11,576 bases of DNA, taken from Spirochaetaceae bacterium. Its GTDB lineage: Bacteria > Spirochaetota > Spirochaetia > Treponematales > Breznakiellaceae. Location of the stretch: contig JAISZQ010000311.1 of the NCBI GenBank assembly GCA_031269165.1, positions 1 through 11,576 of the forward strand, given 5' to 3'. How positions within the stretch are numbered: the stretch's first letter is position 1; each line of letters starts with the position of its first letter. The notes below the pieces were generated by a model. It searched no databases, was not told where the DNA came from, and saw nothing but the letters and a program-made list of their open reading frames with translations. The position numbers and the translations under genes are program-made. Positions 5,859 through 11,576 of this stretch are shown in pieces.

Positions 5859-7427
5859 ATGGCTACAGACAAAAGAACACTTGATAAATTGACACCTCGT
5901 GAAATTGTCGCGGAACTTGACAAGTATATTGTCGGGCAGAAAAAGGCGAAACGCGCCGTGGCGGTCGCGTTGCGGAACCGTGTTCGCCGCTTGAAACTCG
6001 CGCCTGAGGTGCGGGAAGATATAGCGCCTAAGAACATCCTCATGATCGGGCCGACCGGCGTGGGAAAGACCGAGATCGCGCGGCGGCTTGCCAAGCTCAC
6101 CGGTTCGCCCTTCATCAAAGTGGAGGCGACGAAGTACACCGAGATCGGTTATGTGGGCCGCGACGTTGAGTCGATGGTGCGCGACCTCATGGCGTCCGGC
6201 GTTCAGATGGTGAAGCAGGAGATGCAGGAGGACGTGAAGGCCGAAGCGGAAAAGCGGGCCGAGGAAGCCCTGCTCGACCTGCTTCTCCCCGGCGGCAGCA
6301 AGAAGAAGTCCCGCAAAAAGAAGCGCGACGATGAGGACGGCAGCCCGGTGATCAAGCCGATGGGGGCGTTCCAGATGACCCGTCCCGACGGCGCGAGCGG
6401 CATCACGGGTGCGGCCATTCAGGTGGGCATCCCGCTCAAGAGCCTTTTCCGGGGAACGTCCGATGCTTCCAAGACGGGTAACGCGGCGGACGAAATGGCC
6501 GAAGCGGAAAAGCCGCCTACTGCCGAGGAGGTCCAAGCCGAGGAAGCCCGCAACGCGACACGGGAAAAGTTTCGCGCCATGCTCCGGGAGGGTAAACTGG
6601 AGGATAGGCTCGTGGAAATCCACGTCGAGCGGTCGCCGAACATTCCCGCGTTCGAGATGTCCGGCTCAGGCTTTGAGGAGTTGCAGCAGAGCCTAAGCGG
6701 GCTTGCCAATATGTTCCAGAGCGGCGAGAAGAAGAAGGTGTTGCCGGTGAAGCGGGCCCGCGAGATCATCATGGCCGAGGAGAGCAACAAGCTCATCGAC
6801 ACCGACCGGGTGAGTGACGACGCGAAACAGCGGGTCGAAGAGATGGGCATCATCTTCATCGACGAACTGGACAAAATTGCGGTGAAGGGCGACCGGGGCG
6901 GCCCCGATGTGTCACGTGAGGGCGTCCAGCGGGACATTCTCCCCATCGTCGAGGGCGCGACCGTCAGTACGAAGTGGGGGCCGGTGGACACGAGCCACAT
7001 CCTCTTCATCGCCGCCGGCGCGTTCACGATGAGTAAGCCCTCCGACCTCATTCCAGAGTTGCAGGGCCGCTTCCCTCTCCGCGTCGAACTCGATTCGCTC
7101 GGTAAGGACGAGTTTTTACGCATCCTCACCGAGCCCCAAAACGCGCTGACCAAGCAGTACCGGGACCTCCTCGCCACCGAGGACATCGAGATCGCGTTCT
7201 CCCCGGCTTCGATCGAACGCCTCGCCTTCCTTGCTGCCGACGTGAATTCCCGCCTTGAGAACATCGGCGCGCGCCGCCTCCACACGATCATGGAGACGCT
7301 GCTTGAGGAGATTTCCTTCGACGCCCCCGACATCGCGCCCAAGAAAATCGAAATCACGCCGGAGATGGTGAACGAGCGCCTCGCGGAACTGGCCAAAGAC
7401 CAGGATTTGGGGAGGTACATATTATAG
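5859..7427 (+). CDS. hslU: HslU (ClpY), AAA+ unfoldase subunit of the HslUV protease
   Basis: HslU hexamers unfold substrates with ATP and feed them to HslV. Start ATG 5859 has AAGGAG at 5847-5852. Visible motifs are Walker A GPTGVGKT (Lys70, Thr71), the pore loop GYVG (residues 97-100), Walker B IIFIDELDKIA (Asp335, Glu336), the arginine-containing ELQGRFPLRVEL (Arg404) and the C-terminal tail LGRYIL that docks into HslV. At 522 residues it is longer than typical HslU (about 440-470). The extra length lies in the I-domain (about residues 140-250), which has a lysine-rich linker (KKKSRKKKR, 148-156) and an acidic stretch (EAEKPPTAEEVQAEEARN). All catalytic motifs are intact. Because it is separated from hslV by a repeat-flanked cassette, it may need its own promoter or read-through. 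Confidence 0.97.
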   Translation: MATDKRTLDKLTPREIVAELDKYIVGQKKAKRAVAVALRNRVRRLKLAPEVREDIAPKNILMIGPTGVGKTEIARRLAKLTGSPFIKVEATKYTEIGYVGRDVESMVRDLMASGVQMVKQEMQEDVKAEAEKRAEEALLDLLLPGGSKKKSRKKKRDDEDGSPVIKPMGAFQMTRPDGASGITGAAIQVGIPLKSLFRGTSDASKTGNAADEMAEAEKPPTAEEVQAEEARNATREKFRAMLREGKLEDRLVEIHVERSPNIPAFEMSGSGFEELQQSLSGLANMFQSGEKKKVLPVKRAREIIMAEESNKLIDTDRVSDDAKQRVEEMGIIFIDELDKIAVKGDRGGPDVSREGVQRDILPIVEGATVSTKWGPVDTSHILFIAAGAFTMSKPSDLIPELQGRFPLRVELDSLGKDEFLRILTEPQNALTKQYRDLLATEDIEIAFSPASIERLAFLAADVNSRLENIGARRLHTIMETLLEEISFDAPDIAPKKIEITPEMVNERLAELAKDQDLGRYIL

Positions 7428-7523
7428 ACGCGCGTGTTACCGTACCAGTTACAAGAGGGGAGCGATAAGGCGGGAAAGTCGCGCAGAGGCGAGTGAAATA
7501 GAGGGATTGAGGTACTTATGGGA

Positions 7524-7554
7524 GCATTTTCGCAACCTTGAGGTGAGAAAATGC
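7524..7554. other. Stem-loop in the hslU-flgB gap
   Basis: GCATTTTC at 7524-7531 and GAAAATGC at 7547-7554 are perfect complements around a 15-nt loop. The first part of the gap (7428-7523) shows no gene with an RBS and no other clear signal. The function is unknown; it may be part of a 3' structure protecting or ending the hslU transcript. Confidence 0.45.
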
Positions 7555-7557
7555 AGT

Positions 7558-7592
7558 GTCTGTCCGCAAAGTAACCGGCTTTGTGGACAGAC
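7558..7592 (+). terminator. Strong hairpin between hslU and flgB, candidate terminator or processing site
   Basis: The arms GTCTGTCCGCAAAG (7558-7571) and CTTTGTGGACAGAC (7579-7592) form a 14-bp stem with one G-U pair and a 7-nt loop. The nearest T-run (7604-7608) is 11 nt further on, so it is not a textbook intrinsic terminator. It sits immediately before the sigma-28 promoter and would separate housekeeping transcription from the flagellar unit. Confidence 0.45.
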
Positions 7593-7606
7593 CCCAAACA
7601 GTGTTT

Positions 7607-7633
7607 TTAAGTTTTTCAGGCAAAGGCCGAAAA
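7607..7633 (+). promoter_or_regulatory. Sigma-28 (FliA/WhiG-type) promoter for flgB
   Basis: TTAAGTTT at 7607-7614 and GCCGAAAA at 7626-7633 are separated by exactly 11 nt. The enterobacterial FliA consensus is TAAAGTTT-N11-GCCGATAA, so each box matches 7 of 8 and the spacing is ideal. Transcription would begin near 7640, leaving a short leader with GGGAGG at 7658-7663 before flgB. This places flgB and the genes after it, at least partly, under the flagellar sigma factor. Confidence 0.7.
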
Positions 7634-7673
7634 TAAAAGAAACGGGGAAATCCGATTGGGAGGAATGATGAGT

Positions 7674-8084
7674 ATGAACAGTTTTGCGAGGACGGTGGAT
7701 CTTTTGCACCGGGGGATGGACGCGGAGACGATCCGGCGCGAGGTGATCGCCAACAATCTGGCCAACGCCGGGGTGCCGAATTACAAGCGGAGCGAGGTGA
7801 ACTTCGAGAGCGAGCTCAAGAAGGCCCTCGATTCGGCGAAGAAGAGGCCGGCACTGGAGATGGCCCGGAGCGATCCCCGCCATCTGACCAATGTCGTCGA
7901 GACCGACTATCGGGACGTGCGGCCGCGCATCAACCTTGATTACCTCACGACGGCGCAGGCCAATGGGAACAACGTTGATGCCGAGCAGGAAGTGCAGCTT
8001 CTCGTGCAGAACCAGATGAAGTACAACCTGCTGGCACAGGCGGTGGCGTTTGAGTTTAACGAGGTTGCGAGCGTGATGCGTTAA
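7674..8084 (+). CDS. flgB: Flagellar proximal rod protein FlgB
   Basis: FlgB is one of the proximal rod subunits of the periplasmic flagellum basal body, exported by the flagellar type III system. The N-terminal rod motif is clear (VIANNLANAGVPNYKR, residues 24-39), as is the C-terminal amphipathic helix (EVQLLVQNQMKYNLLAQAVA). These two helices pack together in rod proteins. I chose ATG 7674 (MNSFARTVDLLHRGMDA) because the MNxF opening matches my recollection of treponemal FlgB and the spacing from GGGAGG (7658-7663) is 10 nt. In-frame ATGs at 7665 and 7668 are possible alternatives. The length of 136 residues is normal. Its TAA stop is the first three bases of a 23-bp tandem repeat. Confidence 0.95.
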   Translation: MNSFARTVDLLHRGMDAETIRREVIANNLANAGVPNYKRSEVNFESELKKALDSAKKRPALEMARSDPRHLTNVVETDYRDVRPRINLDYLTTAQANGNNVDAEQEVQLLVQNQMKYNLLAQAVAFEFNEVASVMR

Positions 8085-8127
8085 TAACGGGGCGCATATT
8101 GCGCTAATAACAGGGCGCATGTTGCGC
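8082..8127. repeat. Two 23-bp tandem units between flgB and flgC
   Basis: Units at 8082-8104 and 8105-8127 differ at only 2 of 23 positions. Each starts TAATAAC and ends in a small palindrome (GCGCA-TAT-TGCGC in unit 1, GCGCA-TGT-TGCGC in unit 2). The first TAA is the flgB stop codon. The period is the same as in the seven-unit array at 11280-11440, and both unit types put TAA at the start with a palindrome in the second half. Confidence 0.85.
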
Positions 8128-8149
8128 TCATAAGGAAAGGAGTTTGGAC

Positions 8150-8614
8150 ATGGGACTTTTCAATTCGATTAATATCGCGGGAACGGGGTTGACGGCGCAA
8201 CGAATACGTTCCGACGTGATCGCCGACAACATCGCCAACGTCAATTCGACACGAAAATCGGACGGCGGCGTGTTTCAGCGGGGCCGCGTGATCTTGAAGC
8301 CGCGCGGCGCGGAGCCCTACTGGCGGAGCCCCTTTCTCCCGGAAGGGATGAATCAGGGGGAACGGAAGGGTGTGCGGGTCGCCGAGATCGAAAAAGACGA
8401 TAGTCCGCCGCGCCGGGTGTGGGACCCGACTCATCCCGACGCGCTCAAGACGGGCGAATGGGAAGGCTATGTCGAGTACGCGAACATCGACATCGTGACG
8501 GAGATGACGGACATGATCGAGGCGACGCGGGCTTACGAGGCCAACGCGCAGGTGATCGAAGGCTCGAAGGCGATGTTCCAGCGGGCGTTGGACATAGGCG
8601 GAGCGGCGAGATAG
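8150..8614 (+). CDS. flgC: Flagellar proximal rod protein FlgC
   Basis: FlgC is a 154-residue rod subunit that stacks with FlgB and FlgF. The N-terminal rod signature is present (SDVIADNIANVNSTRKSDGG, residues 21-40), and the C-terminal helix has the family pattern (VTEMTDMIEATRAYEANAQV, then SKAMFQRALDIG). Start ATG 8150 follows AGGAAAGGAG at 8133-8142 with 7-nt spacing. It is separated from flgB by the tandem repeat, rather than by the tight coupling seen in many operons. No key segment is missing. Confidence 0.96.
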   Translation: MGLFNSINIAGTGLTAQRIRSDVIADNIANVNSTRKSDGGVFQRGRVILKPRGAEPYWRSPFLPEGMNQGERKGVRVAEIEKDDSPPRRVWDPTHPDALKTGEWEGYVEYANIDIVTEMTDMIEATRAYEANAQVIEGSKAMFQRALDIGGAAR

Positions 8615-8634
8615 ATTTTAGAACTTAGATAAGA

Positions 8635-8671
8635 GAGGCTGTTCCAAAACCGCGCGTTTTGGAACAGGCTC
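8635..8671. repeat. Inverted repeat, GTTCCAAAAC family, copy 3
   Basis: Arms at 8635-8650 and 8656-8671 (GTTTTGGAACAGGCTC) are complementary with one mismatch around the 5-nt loop CGCGC. The right arm is identical to that at 45-60. It lies 20 nt after the flgC stop codon and before fliE, inside the flagellar operon, so it would be transcribed as a hairpin. There is no T-run after it, so termination is not expected. Confidence 0.85.
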
Positions 8672-8725
8672 AAGAGACAATAAGCGTTAAACGATAAAAC
8701 GGCCTGTGGCTGTTTGGAGGGGATT

Positions 8726-9124
8726 ATGAATTTATTGAAACCGGAATTGACGTTTGTGGCGCAGATGCCGCTTGCGGCATCAAACCCGTTGCACTACCCG
8801 TCGGGCGCGTCGTTGGCGCAGGCAGGGCAGGGGGCAAACATTGCGGACATGGCGAAGACGATCGGGGCCGACGTGGCGGTCGACGCTTCCGGGCGGGGGA
8901 ACGCGAACTTTGCCGACGCGATGCTCCGCGCCGTTGACGCGGTAAGCGCCCGGCAGATGAACGCCTCGGCACTGGCCGAACAAGCCCTCGTTGACCCCGA
9001 TTCGGTCGACATTCAGGACTTGACTATCGCGCAGGCGGAGGCATCGTTGTCGCTCAACATCGCTAAAAACGTGTTGGAACGGCTGTTGCAGGACTGGCAG
9101 AAGATTAGCGAAACCAGATTTTAG
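8726..9124 (+). CDS. fliE: Flagellar hook-basal body protein FliE
   Basis: FliE joins the MS-ring to the rod and is the first rod-type protein exported. The protein has 132 residues, somewhat longer than enterobacterial FliE (about 104). The conserved part is the C-terminal half: FADAMLRAVDAVSARQMNAS, then VDIQDLTIAQAEASLSLNIA and VLERLLQDWQKISETRF, the typical D-x-T-I-A-x-x-x-A-S-L-S-x pattern. The N-terminal roughly 50 residues are Ala/Gly-rich and poorly conserved. Start ATG 8726 has GGAGG at 8716-8720 with 5-nt spacing. It sits between flgC and fliF, as expected, but intergenic gaps on both sides carry repeats or hairpins. Confidence 0.93.
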   Translation: MNLLKPELTFVAQMPLAASNPLHYPSGASLAQAGQGANIADMAKTIGADVAVDASGRGNANFADAMLRAVDAVSARQMNASALAEQALVDPDSVDIQDLTIAQAEASLSLNIAKNVLERLLQDWQKISETRF

Positions 9125-9192
9125 ATAAAAAAATGACAACTATTCAGCCGCCTTTGCCACGGGGAACCAAGCCGTCGCTTAGATGGGGCGTT

Positions 9193-9275
9193 GCGGGGTG
9201 GAACCCCGCTGAGGGGGGTAGTGGAGGCGGCGGGCATTTTGCCCGTTGCCGAAACGAGGGGGGAGACTTCCCCCC
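9193..9275 (+). other. Three successive hairpins in the fliF leader
   Basis: Three stems follow one another in the fliE-fliF gap. The first pairs GCGGGG at 9193-9198 with CCCCGC at 9204-9209. The second, at 9226-9250, pairs CGGGCA with TGCCCG and extends by G-U and G-C pairs. The third pairs GGGGGG at 9258-9263 with CCCCCC at 9270-9275. They are followed by an AT-rich tract (9290-9330) and the fliF RBS GGAGGGGGG at 9337-9345. A 50-codon frame (9133-9285) crosses them but has no RBS. The structures could slow transcription or protect the fliF message, or be decayed repeats. Confidence 0.5.
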
Positions 9276-9347
9276 AACTGAATAGGTACCAATATTTTTT
9301 ATCTTTTATTGATTGTCTTTTATTTGTAATGTCTTCGGAGGGGGGAT

Positions 9348-11054
9348 ATGAACGCATTTTTTCAAAAGGTTGTGGGGTGGCTGAAGGCCGCTTGGGGCAC
9401 GTGGTCGATGATGCAGAAGCTGATTCTGGCCGGTATCGTGGCGGCGGCGCTTATCGGGGTTGTCGCGCTGGTGGGGGTGTCGTCAAAGCCGACGATTGCG
9501 CCGGTTATTGATGCGCCGATTGCGGACGAGACGGCGCGGAACCAGATTGTTACACGCATCAATCAGGAAGGGGTGAAAACCTTCGTTTCCGCAAGCGGTG
9601 TCGTTTCGGTTGAGGACGAGGAGACGGCCCGGAAGATGCGCTCGATCCTTATTCGGGAGGATTTGATTCCGCAGGGGACAGACCCTTGGGCGATCTTTGA
9701 CCGGGACCGGTGGACGATCACGGACTTTGAGCGGGACGTGAACTTTCGCCGCTCGATAACCGCGATGGTAACGGCGCACATCAAGTCGTTGGATGACGTT
9801 GACAATGCCAACGTAACGATTGTGATGCCGGAACGGACGCTGTTTGCCGCCGACCAGAACCCGGTAACGGCGACGGTTATCCTCACGCCCCGGCCCGGTA
9901 GCGATATTCGGGAAAACAAGAAGAAGATTGAGGGTGTCCAGAAGATTGTCAAGTTCGCGGTGGAAGGGCTTGCCGATGAGAACATTGTCATCACGGACAG
10001 CAACGGCCTTGTGCTCAACGATTTTGAGGGGATGGCCGATTATGAGCGGGTCGGCATCATCGAGCGCGAGCAGAAACTCATCCAGAAACTGGAGGCGTCG
10101 TACCGCGCCCAGATTCTCAAACAGTTGCAGACGACCTTTTCCGAAGACCGGGTGCGCGACCTTGCCATAAAGATCGACATGGATATGTCCAAAAAGGAAA
10201 TCGAGACGAACAAGGTGCTTCCCTACGAGCGTCGTCCGCGTACACCGGGGCTTTCCTACGACGACTCGGAAATATTTGACTCCGTGCTGTTAAGCGAGAC
10301 CCGTTCGACGACTTCGTGGGAGGGCACGGGGTTCAATCCCGAAGGGCCCGCCGGGGTCGAGGGACAGACCCCGCCCGCATTGAAGGATATGTCGAACCTC
10401 GTGGGCAAGGTGACGCAGGAAACGGTGACGCATAACGAACAGCTTAGTACCGAGCTTACCAAGGAAGAGCGCACCCCGCAGATCGACCGGGTGACGGTGT
10501 CGGTAAACATTGACGGCGTGTGGAAGAGGCTATACGACGAAAAAGGTAACGTGGTAATCGAGGCAAACGGCACTATAGGCCGCGAGTATGTACCGCTCAC
10601 GCCTGAGCAGATTCGCGGCGCGGAAACATTGATTCAAAACGCGGTCGGCTACAACGCCGCCCGGAGCGATTCGGTGACGGTTCAGAATATCGCGTTTGAC
10701 CGGGAGGCGCAGTTTGCCGAAGAGAGCGCGGTTCTGCTCAAACAAAAACAGTTCCGCCTCACGATGATTATCGCGCTTGCCGGTATTGCGCTGTTCTTTG
10801 TCGGGTTTCTGGTTGTCAAGGCGATTCTTCGGGCGCAGGAACTCAAACGGCAGCGGGAAGATGCCGAGCGCGCGCGGCAGGCCCAGTTGCGTCGGGAAGC
10901 CGCGTTGCTGGAAGCCGAACGCGAGGGTGTCGAGGCGAATCTTTCCGCCGAGGATCGGGCGTTCCAAGAGATTATCGAGAAGGCGACCGCCCTTGCCCGC
11001 GAAAAACCGGCCGATGTCTCCCAGTTAATCCGAACGTGGATCATGGAGGAATAG
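9348..11054 (+). CDS. fliF: Flagellar MS-ring protein FliF
   Basis: FliF forms the MS-ring in the inner membrane, the base on which the rod, switch and export gate assemble. The 568-residue length is normal. The first membrane segment is at about residues 25-46 (LILAGIVAAALIGVVALVGV). The ring-building periplasmic domains follow, with a well-conserved block at 105-170 (LIPQGTDPWAIFDRDRW, then ALDDVDNANVTIVMPE-like sequence). The second membrane segment is at about 472-490 (TMIIALAGIALFFVGFLVV). The cytoplasmic tail is strongly charged and coiled-coil-like, and ends in the FliG-binding segment (KPADVSQLIRTWIMEE). The start ATG 9348 follows a strong GGAGGGGGG. fliG would normally come next but does not appear in the window. 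Confidence 0.98.
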   Translation: MNAFFQKVVGWLKAAWGTWSMMQKLILAGIVAAALIGVVALVGVSSKPTIAPVIDAPIADETARNQIVTRINQEGVKTFVSASGVVSVEDEETARKMRSILIREDLIPQGTDPWAIFDRDRWTITDFERDVNFRRSITAMVTAHIKSLDDVDNANVTIVMPERTLFAADQNPVTATVILTPRPGSDIRENKKKIEGVQKIVKFAVEGLADENIVITDSNGLVLNDFEGMADYERVGIIEREQKLIQKLEASYRAQILKQLQTTFSEDRVRDLAIKIDMDMSKKEIETNKVLPYERRPRTPGLSYDDSEIFDSVLLSETRSTTSWEGTGFNPEGPAGVEGQTPPALKDMSNLVGKVTQETVTHNEQLSTELTKEERTPQIDRVTVSVNIDGVWKRLYDEKGNVVIEANGTIGREYVPLTPEQIRGAETLIQNAVGYNAARSDSVTVQNIAFDREAQFAEESAVLLKQKQFRLTMIIALAGIALFFVGFLVVKAILRAQELKRQREDAERARQAQLRREAALLEAEREGVEANLSAEDRAFQEIIEKATALAREKPADVSQLIRTWIMEE

Positions 11055-11111
11055 CGCCCCACCACCTGCCGTGGAGGCCCTTGGGCGTGTTGTGAGGAGA
11101 ACGGTCCTCGG

Positions 11112-11126
11112 CCCCCCTCCGGGGGG
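11112..11126. other. GC-rich hairpin after fliF
   Basis: CCCCCC (11112-11117) and GGGGGG (11121-11126) flank the 3-nt loop TCC, about 60 nt after the fliF stop codon. There is no T-run, so it is not a canonical terminator, but it is very stable. The first stretch after fliF (11055-11111) shows nothing else. Confidence 0.4.
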
Positions 11127-11160
11127 AGAGCGGCCCCCCGTCATTGCGGCAAGCCCCCTC

Positions 11161-11271
11161 GTCATTGCGAGCGGGCGGCACATTGCCGAGCGAAGCAATC
11201 CAGGGAGAACGCCCCTCGGCTGGATTGCTTCGTCGCTAACGGCAACATCGTTGCCGCCTCCTCGCAATGAC
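11161..11271. repeat. 111-bp GTCATTG…CAATGAC palindromic repeat, copy B
   Basis: The ends GTCATTGCGAG and CTCGCAATGAC are near-complementary and the inner arms GAAGCAATCC and GGATTGCTTC are shared with the copy at 5594-5704; the length is identical. A truncated left end (GTCATTGCGGCAAG from 11140) lies just before it, which suggests a remnant of a third copy. No protein is predicted from it. Confidence 0.85.
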
Positions 11272-11279
11272 ACCCGCCC

Positions 11280-11440
11280 AAGCGAGGAACCTATCGGTTC
11301 CTAAGTGAGGAACCTACCGGTTCCTAAGCGAGGAACCTATCGGTTCCTAAGCGAGGAACCTATCGGTTCCTAGGCGAGGAACCTATCGGTTCCTAAGGCT
11401 GTTCCGTATACGCGCCTAAGGCTGTTCCGCATACGCGCCT
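11280..11440. repeat. Seven-unit 23-bp tandem repeat array
   Basis: Five units (11280-11394) carry the palindrome GGAACC-TATC-GGTTCC, with isolated changes: AAGTGAGG and TACC in unit 2, AGG at the start of unit 5. Two further units (11395-11417, 11418-11440) keep the 23-bp period and the junction CCTAAG but have a different interior (GGCTGTTCCG, then TATACG or CATACG, then CGCC). A partial unit follows at 11441. The array is not coding, because 23 is not a multiple of 3 and TAA recurs. The unit plan resembles the two units after flgB. Confidence 0.9.
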
Positions 11441-11480
11441 AAGGCTGGGCGGGATTTGGGTCATGGGCGAAAAATGTTGT

Positions 11481-11576
11481 TTACCAAACAATCCTGTGAA
11501 AGAACCAGAAGTTAATCACAAGCGCGACAGCGATTTTATGCATCTGCGGATCCTTGGAAAAACGTATGCCTTTTCG
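11481..11576 (-). CDS. C-terminal end of a probable transposase (partial, runs off the window)
   Basis: Read on the - strand from the window edge, 31 codons are open and end in TAA (11481-11483). The peptide RKGIRFSKDPQMHKIAVALV followed by INFWFFHRIVW has a basic start, an FSK…MH pattern and an aromatic-hydrophobic tail, which I associate with the C-termini of IS1-type transposases. That is a recollection of family style, not a search result. The + strand is also open from ATG 11463 to the edge but has no RBS and no recognisable sequence. If this is a transposase, the left end of an insertion sequence lies near 11440-11480, beside the tandem array. Confidence 0.4.
   Translation of the reverse strand, partial: RKGIRFSKDPQMHKIAVALVINFWFFHRIVW

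Noticed and set aside
6419..7597. 392-residue open frame on the - strand opposite hslU
   Set aside because: A shadow of hslU, Ser/Arg-rich as expected for such frames, with no domain pattern.
9133..9285. 50-codon frame in the fliF leader
   Set aside because: No RBS, and its Gly/Pro-rich content follows from G and C runs of the hairpins. Kept only as a remark in the leader finding.
11280..11440. CRISPR array
   Set aside because: The 23-bp units follow each other directly with no unique spacers, and no cas gene is present in the window.
11463..11576. + strand gene starting at ATG 11463 and leaving the window
   Set aside because: No RBS and no family-like pattern; the - strand frame over the same bases looks more like a real protein end.

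Overview
The window is a conserved housekeeping-to-motility gene string, all on the + strand: topA - xerC - hslV - (inserted cassette) - hslU - flgB - flgC - fliE - fliF. The FlgB and FliF sequences look like those of treponemes, so I infer a spirochaete of the Treponema group. The DNA is GC-rich by eye and dense in short repeats, which suggests one of the larger, repeat-bearing, host-associated or environmental genomes rather than the small T. pallidum type. Species is not assignable from the sequence alone. The gene order (topA, xerC/codV, hslV, hslU, flgB, flgC, fliE, fliF) also occurs in Firmicutes, so order alone does not decide the phylum.

Layout. 1-142: three consecutive inverted repeats, one of them terminator-like. 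172-937: two overlapping genes of unknown function. 1081-4741: topA, xerC and hslV, joined by short stop/start overlaps. 4742-5858: an interruption of hslVU made of a PIN-domain protein plus a 66-residue partner (toxin-antitoxin-like), bracketed by copies of one palindromic repeat; the right-hand copy carries a second, 111-bp repeat nested inside it. 5859-7427: hslU. 7428-7673: a non-coding stretch with two hairpins and a very good sigma-28 (FliA-type) promoter match just before flgB. 7674-11054: flgB, flgC, fliE and fliF, encoding proximal rod, rod/MS-ring junction and MS-ring proteins, with repeats in the gaps. 11055-11576: where fliG would normally follow, there is instead a GC-rich hairpin, a second 111-bp repeat, a seven-unit 23-bp tandem array, and the 3' end of a probable transposase on the - strand.

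How the genes work together. TopA and XerC act on DNA topology and chromosome-dimer resolution. HslV and HslU form one ATP-dependent protease. FlgB, FlgC, FliE and FliF form the core of the flagellar basal body. The unusual content lies between the genes. At least four repeat families occupy intergenic gaps, two of them overlap or abut stop codons, and two breakpoints (hslV|hslU and fliF|fliG) have been opened by repeats or mobile DNA.
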